Shown: positions 54,393-62,558 of the stretch, piece by piece
Position numbering within the stretch: position 1 is the first letter of the stretch
Layout of the letters: every line of letters begins with the position of its first letter
Source of the DNA: JAJFHI01 sp050633705
GTDB lineage: Bacteria > Pseudomonadota > Alphaproteobacteria > Rhizobiales > Hyphomicrobiaceae
NCBI GenBank assembly: GCA_050633705.1
Contig: JBOEGZ010000020.1
Span: 62,001 to 126,000, forward strand
Length of the DNA stretch: 64,000 nt
Direction of reading: 5' to 3'
The notes under the pieces: model-generated
The model's database searches: none
The model's input: only the letters and a program-made list of their open reading frames with translations
Told to the model about the DNA's origin: nothing
Made by a program: the position numbers and the translations under genes

Positions 54393-55088
54393 TTAGGCGG
54401 CAGCCGTCTCATCGTTTGGATCGCGCAGAACATAACCGCGGCCCCAAACTGTCTCGATATAATGTTGACCACCGGTTGCTGCTTGCAACTTCTTGCGCAG
54501 CTTGCAGATGAACACGTCGATAATCTTCAGTTCCGGCTCGTCCATTCCACCATAAAGATGATTCAAGAACATTTCTTTCGTAAGCGTCGTCCCCTTACGC
54601 AGCGAAAGAAGTTCAAGCATCTGATATTCTTTACCGGTTAGATGAACCCGCTGACCGCTAACCTCAACCGTCTTGGTGTCGAGGTTTACTTTCAGAATAC
54701 CGGTTTCAATGACCGACTGCGCGTGCCCCTTGGAGCGACGCACGATGGCGTGAATGCGTGCCACAAGCTCGTCCTTGTGAAACGGTTTCGTCATATAGTC
54801 ATCAGCTCCGAAGCCAAGGCCACGAACCTTGTCTTCAATGCCGGCGTGACCTGACAAAATCAGAATTGGCGTCGCAACTTTGCCAATCCGCAATTGCTTT
54901 AGAACATCGTAGCCGCTCATATCCGGCAATCCGAGATCCAAAAGAATGATGTCATAATCATATAGCTTGCCGAGGTCTGCCCCTTCCTCGCCAAGATCCG
55001 TCGTGTAGCAATTAAAGCCCTCCGACTGAAGCATCAACTCGATGCTCTGTGCCGTAGCGCTGTCATCTTCGATAAGAAGAACCCGCAT
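54393..55088 (-). CDS. ctrA: Cell-cycle response regulator CtrA
   Basis: Master regulator of the alphaproteobacterial cell cycle, which binds TTAA-N7-TTAA sites to control division, flagella and, in Caulobacter, replication. The 231-residue protein has a receiver domain with acidic pocket ED at 8-9, phospho-acceptor Asp51 (DIILLDLGLPDMSG) and Lys in MTKPFHKDEL. The OmpR-type winged-helix DNA-binding domain (about 125-225) contains LTGKEYQMLELLSLRKGTTLTKEMFLNHLYG and WGRGYVL. The C-terminal ETAAA tail fits the hydrophobic degradation tag type recognised by ClpXP. A small FliJ-like gene is divergent; sciP, its inhibitor, lies 2.2 kb away. Its long leader (785 bases) contains possible CtrA half-sites. 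Confidence 0.98.
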   Translation of the reverse strand: MRVLLIEDDSATAQSIELMLQSEGFNCYTTDLGEEGADLGKLYDYDIILLDLGLPDMSGYDVLKQLRIGKVATPILILSGHAGIEDKVRGLGFGADDYMTKPFHKDELVARIHAIVRRSKGHAQSVIETGILKVNLDTKTVEVSGQRVHLTGKEYQMLELLSLRKGTTLTKEMFLNHLYGGMDEPELKIIDVFICKLRKKLQAATGGQHYIETVWGRGYVLRDPNDETAAA

Positions 55089-55873
55089 GTTCGATCCTCT
55101 ATTTACTAATCAATAGATTAGCCCGCTGCCCCGATTTAGATTGAAGAGGACATGAAGTTGTCGTCTCCGATTAATGATCGTTAGGAATTTACCGACGAGA
55201 AGTTAACAAACCCTAATTTTGTGTTGCTTCGCTGTTCAATCCTGGATCAATAGTTGAGTTGCACAGACCTCTCACAATCTGACCACTCACCCTCTCGGTT
55301 ACGATTTTCGCTCGCCCTCTCCTTTATTCCCAATCTTTTGCTTCACCCCATCTGATCTCCAATGTGGCACCCGACACATTAAACACCAGCTCGAAAACTT
55401 CACCAAAACGCTCTGAATAGAAACGTTTTTGTTTTACCTGACCCAATTCAAAACAAGTTTCGATTGGAATACAAATATTAAAGCCAGAAAACTCAAACAA
55501 GAAAACAATGAATTTGAGGCTCAATTAAAGTATTTTGAGCTTTTTATTCATTTATTTTTATTTCAGATAATTGGCCGACAAAAAAATGAATATCAGCATT
55601 CGCATTCTTTTTTTAGCTTTTTAATTCATTTTTTCGTTCTGTTTCCGGCACATTGGACAGTGTTTTATTAATTGTTGCTTTACCGCAACTTAAGCGGCCT
55701 ATGCCACACTGGAATTGGTAGCGTCTCTTTAGAGGGATATTCTTGACGTTTTCGCGGCAAAAGCGCAGTTTCTCTAAAGCGTGATAATGCCAGACATAAT
55801 TGTTTCCATCTGTTTTGGCATGGATCTTGTGTTGAATACATCAGGTGTTCGAACGAGTTAGGGGTATCGAACG
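55089..55873. other. Long intergenic region between ctrA and the FliJ-like gene
   Basis: About 785 bases. The part nearest ctrA has GTTAAC at 55202-55207 (TTAA-N6-CTAA) and TTAA-N6-TTAG at 55171-55184, imperfect CtrA-type motifs with six-base spacing. The part at 55400-55680 is strikingly AT-rich, with long A and T runs. A 66-codon leftward frame at 55324-55524 has no ATG and no known features. This is the regulatory region of ctrA and of the divergent gene. Confidence 0.5.
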
Positions 55874-56254
55874 ATGAAATCACGAGACACCGCAATGCGG
55901 TTAAAACGCTTTGAGGCGAATGAAAAAGCCCGCAAAGTTAAAGACTTGGAATATATGGTCCACGAATTTGAACAGATGGCCGCTGATTTAGAGCGTCAAA
56001 TCTGCGCAGAGGAAGACAGGACCGGAATAAGAGATAAAGCGCACTTTTCGTATTCTACGTTTGCGAAATCTGCCTCAGAGCGCCGTGAAAACCTCATGGC
56101 CTCAGTGGAGGAATTGCGTGAAAAACTGGCGGCGGCCGAAAAAGACCGTGATGATGCCATGGAACAATTGTCCATTTCGAGCACAACTGAAACGCGCCAA
56201 CAAGCGCGTGGACGTCGACAACCTGAAAGAAACAGCGATGCCGTTCTACGCTAA
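55874..56254 (+). CDS. FliJ-like coiled-coil protein
   Basis: A 126-residue, highly charged and helical protein with a predicted long coiled coil (MKSRDTAMRLKRFEANEKARKVKDLEYMVHEFEQMAADLERQ and onwards). It resembles FliJ-type flagellar export chaperone proteins, and a FliJ-type gene divergent from ctrA is a common alphaproteobacterial arrangement. FliJ links the export ATPase to substrates; no fliI is in the window, so its role in motility is uncertain. Ribosome-binding AGGGG precedes ATG 55874. A strong terminator follows at 56303. Confidence 0.72.
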   Translation: MKSRDTAMRLKRFEANEKARKVKDLEYMVHEFEQMAADLERQICAEEDRTGIRDKAHFSYSTFAKSASERRENLMASVEELREKLAAAEKDRDDAMEQLSISSTTETRQQARGRRQPERNSDAVLR

Positions 56255-56302
56255 TTGAAATGCAAATATTTCCTAATTCACGAATTGCCTACCATAATTG
56301 AT

Positions 56303-56338
56303 AAAAAACGGCCGCCATTTATTGGCGGCCGTTTTTTT
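56303..56338 (+). terminator. Strong rho-independent terminator after the FliJ-like gene
   Basis: Perfect 14-bp stem (56303-56316 and 56324-56337; core ACGGCCGCC/GGCGGCCGT), 7-base loop, followed by a T-run. It lies about 50 bases after the stop. Confidence 0.92.
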
Positions 56339-56603
56339 CTTTGAATTCGCCAAATTCTAACAACTATCTTTATTGCGCCATTCTGGCGAAACTCCCATTG
56401 TCTGGGGCCAAACTTGCCATCTCGCCCGTCCGAATACCCCTTGTTTTCGCCCAGTTCACATGCCATCAGCAGCGAGATAAGAATATGGCGACCTCAAAGT
56501 TGCGTATAAATTCCGTCTTCACCTTGAGGCGCGCTCCTCGTTTTTGCTCAATCTAAAGCTGGCCAGTTGTATGTCGTGGCGAACTTTAAATTTGAATTTC
56601 CGC

Positions 56604-57191
56604 ATGATGCGTCAATTGCGAGGCATTACGCTGCTTTTCTCGTTCGCGACGGCGTTGACTGCCAGCTTGGCTGGTTGCAGCAATTCTCCCCTCACGACAG
56701 CTGACCTTGGCTCGACGGCAAGCAAGGCGATTGCAGCCCTGCCGAAACCAAATCTCGCCCTGCCAATCAACAGCTACAAGCCACCAGTTGGCTCGCCAAC
56801 CACTGTCTACACGCGCGTCGCTCGCGGGGCATTATCGTGTTGGTTTGGGGCACATGGCCCACTCAAACACACCCACCGCTTCCATGCGCAAGCTGAACCG
56901 CCCAGCAAAGGCGGGCACTCGCGAATTACAATCTATAAAAATCCGAAGGATAAATCGCGGGCTCTAGGCGACCGAGCTTTTGCGATACAGATCGTTCCCG
57001 ACGGGACCAGCGCAAAGCTGCTGATCGAGAATACCAGCCTTTCCAAGGTCCAGGTGCGGAAATACTCCGCTGATGCCGCCCGATGGGCCGCGAATGAGGA
57101 AGGCTGCTACAAATCGGAAGAGGTTGCTAAGGATTGGGCAGCCCAACCAAACTCCGTCGTGCAAAAAGCCACGACAAAGACAAAAAAATAG
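56604..57191 (+). CDS. Lipoprotein, hypothetical
   Basis: Predicted lipoprotein of about 195 residues: after two starting Met (56604 or 56607) a signal peptide of about 22 residues ends in the lipobox LAGC, with the lipid-modified Cys near residue 24. A start at 56571 would also be in frame. The mature part contains ARGALSCWFGAHGPLKHTHRFHAQAEPPSKGGHSRITIY and GYRAFAIQI-like strands, and the end KATTKTKK is basic. The WFG...HRFHA motif is distinctive but does not match a family I know. It lies between the FliJ-like gene and sciP, convergent with the latter. Confidence 0.68.
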   Translation: MMRQLRGITLLFSFATALTASLAGCSNSPLTTADLGSTASKAIAALPKPNLALPINSYKPPVGSPTTVYTRVARGALSCWFGAHGPLKHTHRFHAQAEPPSKGGHSRITIYKNPKDKSRALGDRAFAIQIVPDGTSAKLLIENTSLSKVQVRKYSADAARWAANEEGCYKSEEVAKDWAAQPNSVVQKATTKTKK

Positions 57192-57262
57192 GATTTTGAG
57201 GCGACGATTGGTTGAATTGAGACACTATTCACGTGTAACGGCCCTAAAATCTGGAACCATCA

Positions 57263-57293
57263 ATCTGGCGTTGTTATTCTAACCACGCCAGAT
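57263..57293. terminator. Weak hairpin between convergent lipoprotein and sciP genes
   Basis: Arms 57263-57270 (ATCTGGCG) and 57286-57293 with a 15-base loop. It lies just after both stops. There is no T-run, so terminator function is only possible. Confidence 0.4.
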
Positions 57294-57298
57294 CCATA

Positions 57299-57577
57299 CT
57301 ACTCCCGGTAGTCTTGTACACGTGTTGCACGCAGTCCTGGCATGCCATGCTTGTCAATTGAACGCTGCCAGGAAAGAAATTCATCAACCGTCAGCTTATA
57401 GCGATCGCACGCTTCCTCGATGCTCAAGAGACCACCACGGACCGCAGCAACCACTTCAGCCTTACGACGAATAACCCAGCGTTTGGTATCCTTCGGCGGC
57501 AAATCTGCAACCGTCAGAGGACTTCCGTCCGGGCCAATGACATAGCGCACACGCGCTCTCATATGTTGTTCGGTCAT
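57299..57577 (-). CDS. sciP: CtrA inhibitor SciP (DUF1153)
   Basis: Small helix-turn-helix protein of 92 residues that binds CtrA and restricts its activity at certain cell-cycle stages in Caulobacter. Start ATG 57577. The DUF1153 sequence is recognisable: RYVIGPDGSPLTVADLPPKDTKRWVIRRKAEVVAAV, GLLSIEEACDRYKLTVDEFLSWQRSID. It lies 2.2 kb from ctrA. The upstream region has a TTAA-N7-CTAA motif (57628-57642), close to a CtrA site, and a long palindrome (57645-57667). In Caulobacter sciP is activated by CtrA, so a feedback pair is expected here. Confidence 0.93.
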   Translation of the reverse strand: MTEQHMRARVRYVIGPDGSPLTVADLPPKDTKRWVIRRKAEVVAAVRGGLLSIEEACDRYKLTVDEFLSWQRSIDKHGMPGLRATRVQDYRE

Positions 57578-57627
57578 TTTACTCACACACTCTAACGCGA
57601 CCAGACGTCTTTGATACACGACCGCCA

Positions 57628-57642
57628 TTAAGTTTGACCTAA
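57628..57642 (-). promoter_or_regulatory. CtrA-like binding site upstream of sciP
   Basis: TTAA-GTTTGAC-CTAA on the plus strand, matching TTAA-N7-TTAA at 7 of 8 fixed positions, 51-65 bases before the sciP start. Location suits activation by CtrA. Confidence 0.5.
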
Positions 57643-57644
57643 GC

Positions 57645-57667
57645 GTTTGGGTAAATTTACCGCAAAC
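57645..57667. promoter_or_regulatory. Long palindrome upstream of sciP
   Basis: GTTTG-GGTAAATTTACC-G-CAAAC: a perfect 12-base palindrome (57650-57661) flanked by GTTTG/CAAAC arms with one extra base on the right. It lies about 70 bases upstream of sciP, next to the CtrA-like site. It could bind a dimeric regulator; its identity is unknown. Confidence 0.45.
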
Positions 57668-57968
57668 TCCTGTCTGACTTTATGGCAACCACACGATTAA
57701 CCAAGACGTACTTTGCTTCTATTTCAATAAGTTGTCACTACTTCCTGATATTTTTCTGAACATTCCAAAAGAAAACATCCTAAACATCGTGCTTTGGAAG
57801 CTTGCAACGTTGGTGCCGAAAGCCCTAAAACAGGCCTTGAACGCGGGAATGCAGGGAAAATCGGGCTGCTGGATGGGTCGACGTGCAGCATGAAACCGCC
57901 TTTTTCCAGGCGTCAAAAGAAAAACATCACCAAATCGGCACACCGAAGAAAACCATTTTGGAGCAATT

Positions 57969-59213
57969 GTGACCTTGAGCCCGCAAATATCACCGGGACT
58001 TACGCCGAGTTCTGCGGACATCGATGCGCCCTGGACCGGCGAACGCAGACGCGTGGTTGTTGCCATGTCTGGCGGAGTTGACAGCTCTGTTGTGGCTGCA
58101 CTCTTGAAAAAAGCCGGTCACGAAGTCATTGGCATTACCCTGCAACTTTATGATCACGGCGCCGCTGCCCAGCGCAAAGGCAGCTGTTGCGCTGGACAAG
58201 ACATTCACGATGCCCGTCGGGTCGCGGCCCTGCTTGGCATCCCGCATTATGTGCTCGACTATGAAGATCGTTTTCGCGATTCAGTCATGCAATCTTTTGC
58301 TGACAGTTATGCCATGGGCGAAACACCGGTCCCATGTATTAACTGCAACCAGCAGGTAAAATTCAAAGATCTTCTCCAGACCGCGCAAGACCTCAACGCA
58401 GACTTTCTCGCGACCGGTCATTATATCCGCCGTCATGACGATCAAAACGGCCCAACGCTTTTGCGCGCGCACGATGGCGATCGCGACCAAAGCTATTTTC
58501 TATTCGCCACAACAAGAAAACAACTGGCCCAATTATGGTTCCCGCTCGGCGACATGCCCAAACCAGAAGTGCGTAAACTGGCGCGTGAGTTAGACTTACC
58601 CATTGCTGACAAAGCAGACAGCCAGGACATTTGTTTTGTGCCGAGTGGGCGCTACACCGATGTCGTTGCCCGTCTTCGCCCAGACGCTATGCAGAGTGGA
58701 GACATCGTCCATATAGATGGCCGCATTCTCGGCCAACATGATGGCATCGTTCACTACACCGTCGGCCAACGCCGGGGCCTTAAGGTTGCATGTGGCGAAC
58801 CGCTGTATGTTATCAAACTCGATGCAGAAAGCCGCCAAGTCATCGTTGGGCCCCGCGAAGCGTTGCAAACACGTGAAATTGTCCTGCGCGATGTCAATTG
58901 GCTGGGCGCGGATGACGCAGCTTGTGGCGCAGCCATTGAAATCGCCGCCCGTGTTCGCTCAACGCAGGCCCCAGAGCCTGCGAAATTGATACGCAACCAA
59001 GATGGCAGCGCGCGGGTCACGTTGTTAAACGGTGCCGAAGGTGTTGCGACGGGACAAGCCTGTGTCTTTTATTCAAGCACTGGCGACGACGCACGAATTC
59101 TCGGCGGCGGCTGGATTGCTGCGACCGACCAACGTCAGATTGACCCAGTGAACAAAATCCCTGAGGGACAAAATACCACCACTGCAAATACTGGCGATTT
59201 GCTCAATTTGTGA
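57969..59213 (+). CDS. mnmA: tRNA-specific 2-thiouridylase MnmA
   Basis: Adds sulfur to U34 of tRNA-Lys, -Glu and -Gln. The 414-residue protein has the ATP PP-loop SGGVDSSVVA near residue 37 and the family segments GSCCAGQDIHDARRVA, PVPCINCNQQVKF with a catalytic Cys, FLATGHY, RDQSYFLF, and DSQDICFVPSGRY with the second catalytic Cys. The C-terminal domain ends with GEGVATGQACVFY-type residues. GTG 57969 is the start; about 35 residues precede the core. It has its own promoter in the gap after sciP. PmtA follows 39 bases later on the same strand. Confidence 0.96.
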   Translation: MTLSPQISPGLTPSSADIDAPWTGERRRVVVAMSGGVDSSVVAALLKKAGHEVIGITLQLYDHGAAAQRKGSCCAGQDIHDARRVAALLGIPHYVLDYEDRFRDSVMQSFADSYAMGETPVPCINCNQQVKFKDLLQTAQDLNADFLATGHYIRRHDDQNGPTLLRAHDGDRDQSYFLFATTRKQLAQLWFPLGDMPKPEVRKLARELDLPIADKADSQDICFVPSGRYTDVVARLRPDAMQSGDIVHIDGRILGQHDGIVHYTVGQRRGLKVACGEPLYVIKLDAESRQVIVGPREALQTREIVLRDVNWLGADDAACGAAIEIAARVRSTQAPEPAKLIRNQDGSARVTLLNGAEGVATGQACVFYSSTGDDARILGGGWIAATDQRQIDPVNKIPEGQNTTTANTGDLLNL

Positions 59214-59252
59214 TATGACCGCTGTTCTAGCAGCTCATGGAGTATAGGAAGC

Positions 59253-59993
59253 ATGAGACCATTGTCGACATCGAGCGAGACCAATCCCAAAGAGGCTCCG
59301 GTGACTATTGAAAAAATCGGCGGTCGAATTGTCGGCATTGGCCACATCGACGAAAGCAAAGTCAAAGTTGCCTATCGGCGATGGGCTCCGGTGTACGATT
59401 CAACTTTCGGCCGTATTGCCAACGACGGGCGTCAACAGGCTGTTGAATTGATCAACCAACGCTCAGGCAGTGTTTTGGAAGTTGGCGTTGGGACAGGTCT
59501 CTCGCTGCCGAACTATAAATCGAATTTGGAAATTACCGGAATCGATTTATCGGCCGAGATGCTGGATAAGGCACGCGAGCGTGTTTCTGAGAGCAATCTA
59601 ACGAACATAAAAGCCTTGCTGGAAATGGATGCAGGTGAACTGGAATTCCCAGACAACTCATTCGACGTGGTTACAGCGATGTTTGTTATGACCGTTGTTC
59701 CGGACCCAGAAAAGGTCATGCGCGAGCTTGCACGAGTAACCAAACCTGGCGGTGAAGTTCTTGTGGTCAACCACTTCAGTCAGGAACAAGGTGTTCGTGG
59801 TTGGTTTGAGCGCCGGATGGCACCACTCGCCGAACACATCGGCTGGCGTCCTGTGTTCGATGTTGGACGCGTCCTCGTCTGCGAAGATCTCGAATTGCAA
59901 GAGAGCAATTCACTTCGCCCGTTTGGTTTGTTCACACTGATGAGATTCATCAAATCTGTGGATGCAGACATAAAAATGGAAGCTGCCGAGTAA
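59253..59993 (+). CDS. pmtA: Phosphatidylethanolamine N-methyltransferase PmtA-type SAM methyltransferase
   Basis: SAM-dependent methyltransferase of 246 residues. It resembles alphaproteobacterial PmtA, which methylates phosphatidylethanolamine to phosphatidylcholine at the inner membrane. Motif I is VLEVGVGTGLSLPNY, followed by GIDLSAEMLDKARERV (motif post I), AMFVMTVVPDPEKVMRELARVTKPGGEVLVVNH. The typical start of the fold VAYRRWAPVYDSTFGRI precedes it. PmtA of the Rhodobacter type is the best match; other class I methyltransferases cannot be excluded. ATG 59253 is taken; a later start would remove a disordered N-terminus. It follows mnmA by 39 bases and may share its transcript. Confidence 0.85.
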   Translation: MRPLSTSSETNPKEAPVTIEKIGGRIVGIGHIDESKVKVAYRRWAPVYDSTFGRIANDGRQQAVELINQRSGSVLEVGVGTGLSLPNYKSNLEITGIDLSAEMLDKARERVSESNLTNIKALLEMDAGELEFPDNSFDVVTAMFVMTVVPDPEKVMRELARVTKPGGEVLVVNHFSQEQGVRGWFERRMAPLAEHIGWRPVFDVGRVLVCEDLELQESNSLRPFGLFTLMRFIKSVDADIKMEAAE

Positions 59994-60194
59994 TCCTATA
60001 TAGTCCACGAGCCGCGTCTGATCATCGCAAATATTTGCCATAAGCCACCAATTTACTAGAAAAACTGAGAGAACTTTCGGGTTCTCTAAATTGGGATCTT
60101 GACAGGCTTGGCCTTGGGTCCCATTACCCTCAGAATGTCAGAGCGTCTTCGTTAAATTCGCTCGGCAACTTCGCACCACAATCCGTGGTGCCGG

Positions 60195-60271
60195 GGCGGA
60201 GTAGCTCAGCTGGTTAGAGCAGCGGAATCATAATCCGCGTGTCGGGAGTTCAAGTCTCTCCTCCGCTACCA
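60195..60271 (+). tRNA. tRNA-Met (anticodon CAT), elongator
   Basis: Full 77-base cloverleaf with encoded CCA: acceptor 60195-60201 pairs with the 3' side (one G-U at the first pair), D arm GCTC...GAGC, anticodon stem GCGGA/TCCGC with loop ATCATAA (anticodon CAT), T arm GGGAG-TTCAAGT-CTCTC. The sequence is like alphaproteobacterial elongator tRNA-Met; it lacks the initiator features. Confidence 0.95.
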
Positions 60272-60497
60272 ACTTCTCAATTCGTTTAAAGTGTACACGG
60301 TTTGCACCGACACGGTCGATGGTATGGCGAACAAGCTTGCCGTCGAAATCAAAGATGAAGGTGCTTTCAAAATCTTTCGCAGTGCGGCCTGCAACCACGC
60401 TTTGCCCGTCGACGACGTCGAGGGATCCGTCGTTTGTGCGTCCAGCGTTATGGATGCGTGCCCAAAGCTGGCTTGTTCCGGTGCGAACAATCATCAA
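60228..60497 (-). pseudogene. C-terminal fragment of a SnoaL/NTF2-like or similar protein
   Basis: A leftward frame reads RATLMIVRTGTSQLWARIHN, GRTNDGSLDVVDGQSVVAGRTAKDFES, FIFDFDGKLVRHTIDR, then runs into the tRNA-Met and stops at 60228. The FDGKLVRH segment and the mixed strand pattern resemble the C-terminal part of SnoaL/NTF2-like domains, and there is no N-terminal half. The upstream frame is closed by a stop after about six more codons. It is more likely a truncated relic than a gene. Family assignment is weak. Confidence 0.4.
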
Positions 60498-60545
60498 TGT
60501 GGCTCGCGCATCGGTGGTTTTTCATAGGCCGTCAGGAGATACTCA

Positions 60546-60872
60546 TTACTCAGCGGGTGTGCGATCGGCGAGATGCGACGCGATCGCGTCTGGCGAGTAT
60601 TCCAAGTCGCTGAGCGGTGCGCTGCCAGCAATTGTGACCTCGTTTTCGATAAGCGTTCCGCATGATGGGCAGACGAACTGACGAAAGACCGGATCAGCAT
60701 CGACGAACCTTTTCGGATCACCCGCCGTTGGCGTTGCGCGCACGACCGGGACTTCTTCTGAAACGCAACTGCTTTTGTAGCTTTCCGACACAGGGCCAAG
60801 GCTTGCTGAGCAGTTCTTGCAGCAATAATAAGGGCCATCGCTACCCTGTTTAATCGCAAGCGTTTCCGTCAC
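60546..60872 (-). CDS. Acetone carboxylase gamma-type subunit (zinc-binding)
   Basis: A 108-residue protein with two Cys pairs that look like zinc ligands (YYCCKNC near residue 17 and VCPSCGTLIENEV near 70), resembling the gamma subunit of acetone carboxylase and related hydantoinase/carboxylase complexes. GTG 60872 is the start and lies 2 bases after the stop of the hyuB-like remnant, an arrangement typical for translational coupling. Since the large subunit is truncated, the complex cannot be made here, and the protein is an orphan unless another copy exists. Confidence 0.7.
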   Translation of the reverse strand: MTETLAIKQGSDGPYYCCKNCSASLGPVSESYKSSCVSEEVPVVRATPTAGDPKRFVDADPVFRQFVCPSCGTLIENEVTIAGSAPLSDLEYSPDAIASHLADRTPAE

Positions 60873-60874
60873 CT

Positions 60875-61020
60875 CTAACGCGATAGGACCGTCAAGTCGC
60901 GTGCTGCTGAAAGACTAACATTGTCGCTGATGACATCACCGAGAACCAATTCGGGGTCTCTGGTGGTCGGATCACCGAAACCACCGGCGCCGGACCAAAA
61001 CGCCAACGAAAGAAATTGAT
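60875..61020 (-). pseudogene. 3' remnant of a hydantoinase B / carboxylase beta-type subunit gene
   Basis: The leftward frame just upstream of the gamma-type gene reads AFWSGAGGFGDPTTRDPELVLGDVISDNVSLSAARDLTVLSR and then stops. The segment G(G/A)GGFGDP...RDPE followed by DV and a short helix is the C-terminal signature of HyuB/acetophenone carboxylase subunits, normally 500 or more residues long. Upstream, the region belongs to the divergent dctM gene, so all of the N-terminal part is missing. It is a deletion or recombination remnant. Confidence 0.6.
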
Positions 61021-61021
61021 C

Positions 61022-62356
61022 ATGGGTCCTGAAGCGATTGCCGCTTTCTCCATCATTGCCTTGTTTGCGATGATCTTGATCGGTTTTCATGTCGCGCTGT
61101 CGCTTGCGTTCACCAGCTTTGTCGCTTTGTTCGCCATAACTGGAAAATTTCGTGTTGCTGCCGGCGTTCTTGAAAAAACCGCCTTTAGTGCCGTGATGGA
61201 CTACGTCTATGCCGTCATTCCGTTGTTTGTGCTGATGGGACTCCTCACCACCGCTGCCGGGGCAACCAAGGAATTGTTTCGTGCCGCCGAACGTGGAACG
61301 CGTCGCCTTAAAGGTGGCGTTGGCATCTCGACGGTTATGGCCAACGCGGTGTTTGCAGCCATCACGGGTGTCTCAGTTGCCTCGGCGGCCGTATTCTCAA
61401 AAATTGCTGTTCCCGAAATGCAGCGGCTCAATTATGAGCGGCCATTTTCACTGGGAATCGTCGGTGCAAGCTCGCTTCTTGGCATGCTAATTCCACCATC
61501 AGTTCTGATGATCGTTTACGGTGTCATAACCGAACAATCCATTGGACGATTGTTTGCCGCCGGGATTGTACCGGGGTTGATCGTTGCCTTTTTTCTCAGT
61601 GCCGCAATCTGGCTCATGGTGTATTTGCGACCGTCCCGAGGTGGGCTGATGGCAAATGGGAAAAATCCTCTGGACGATACCGCAACCTCCGCCAACTTCG
61701 TGCAAACCCTTTGGCGCCCTTGGCCGGTTTATCTCCTAATTCTTGGTGTTCTTGGCGGGCTTTATCGAGGTTTTTTTACACCAACTGAGGCCGGCGCGAT
61801 AGGGGCGTTCGGGACTGCATTAATTTTGCTAATGCGTGGGAAATTTTCCATGCCCTTGGGCAAGTCAATACTGCTGGATACCGGCAAATCCACAGCGTCA
61901 ATATTCTTGCTTTTGATTACGGCGCTAATGTACTCACGCATGCTTACGCTGTCTGGTTTGCCAAGCGGTTTAACGACATGGGTCACAACTCTTGATCTGA
62001 GTACGGGCACTGTCGTGCTTCTCTTTATTGTCATCCTTTTGTTGCTAGGGATGATTCTCGATTCAATATCGATCTTACTTTTGACAATGCCCATCATGTT
62101 GCCTGTCATGTTGGCACTTGGGCAAGATCCAATCTGGTTTGGGATTATCGCGATCGTCACCATCGAAATCGGGCTGCTGACACCTCCATTTGGCATGGTC
62201 ATATTTGCGATGAAGGCCGTCTTGCCAGATGATGTGAAAATTGAAGAAATCTATCTTGGCACCGCACCTTTTTTGCTCGTCCTTTTGTTGGTTCTGGCCG
62301 TGCTTGTTTGGGCTCCCGGCCTGACGCTTTGGGCGCCGAATTTACTATTCAACTAA
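61022..62356 (+). CDS. TRAP transporter large permease subunit DctM
   Basis: Large membrane subunit of a tripartite ATP-independent periplasmic transporter for organic acids, 444 residues. ATG 61022; a TTG 6 bases earlier is possible. About 12 membrane helices are seen. Family segments are VMANAVFAAITGVSVASAAVFSKIAVPEM, LLGMLIPPSVLMIVYGVITEQSIGRLFAAGIVPG, FFTPTEAGAIGAFG and EIGLLTPPFGMVIFAMKAVLP. The small membrane subunit (DctQ) and the binding protein (DctP) are not next to it. The start lies only a few bases from the truncated hyuB frame, so the gene was joined to this place by the deletion. Substrate unknown; the transporter may not work without partners. Confidence 0.9.
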   Translation: MGPEAIAAFSIIALFAMILIGFHVALSLAFTSFVALFAITGKFRVAAGVLEKTAFSAVMDYVYAVIPLFVLMGLLTTAAGATKELFRAAERGTRRLKGGVGISTVMANAVFAAITGVSVASAAVFSKIAVPEMQRLNYERPFSLGIVGASSLLGMLIPPSVLMIVYGVITEQSIGRLFAAGIVPGLIVAFFLSAAIWLMVYLRPSRGGLMANGKNPLDDTATSANFVQTLWRPWPVYLLILGVLGGLYRGFFTPTEAGAIGAFGTALILLMRGKFSMPLGKSILLDTGKSTASIFLLLITALMYSRMLTLSGLPSGLTTWVTTLDLSTGTVVLLFIVILLLLGMILDSISILLLTMPIMLPVMLALGQDPIWFGIIAIVTIEIGLLTPPFGMVIFAMKAVLPDDVKIEEIYLGTAPFLLVLLLVLAVLVWAPGLTLWAPNLLFN

Positions 62357-62558
62357 GGCTCCTCAATTTGCGCAGCGCAACACCAATGCGAACTTGGGAC
62401 TATCACAACCCTCAAAGCAATGGGTGGTGGATTTCTTTTCGAAACAATTTGATTGGTCGCTCGAACACCACACCACTGCAGCCAGAAGACACTATCGCAC
62501 CGACACGCCCTCAAACGAATATAGAAAAGCGTGCATAATTAAACAAATGGTGTGGGGT

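Larger units (their letters stand above)
57578..57968. other. Intergenic region between sciP and mnmA
   Basis: About 390 bases between divergent genes. It contains the CtrA-like site and palindrome annotated separately. The part near mnmA has no clear feature. Confidence 0.5.

Noticed and set aside
55324..55524. Leftward 66-codon frame in the ctrA leader
   Set aside because: Starts with TTG, no ribosome-binding site, in an AT-rich stretch; kept only as a note.
60494..60859. Leftward 121-codon frame over the carboxylase gamma-type gene
   Set aside because: Another frame of the same strand with arginine-rich nonsense; the 108-codon frame has the zinc-cysteine motifs.
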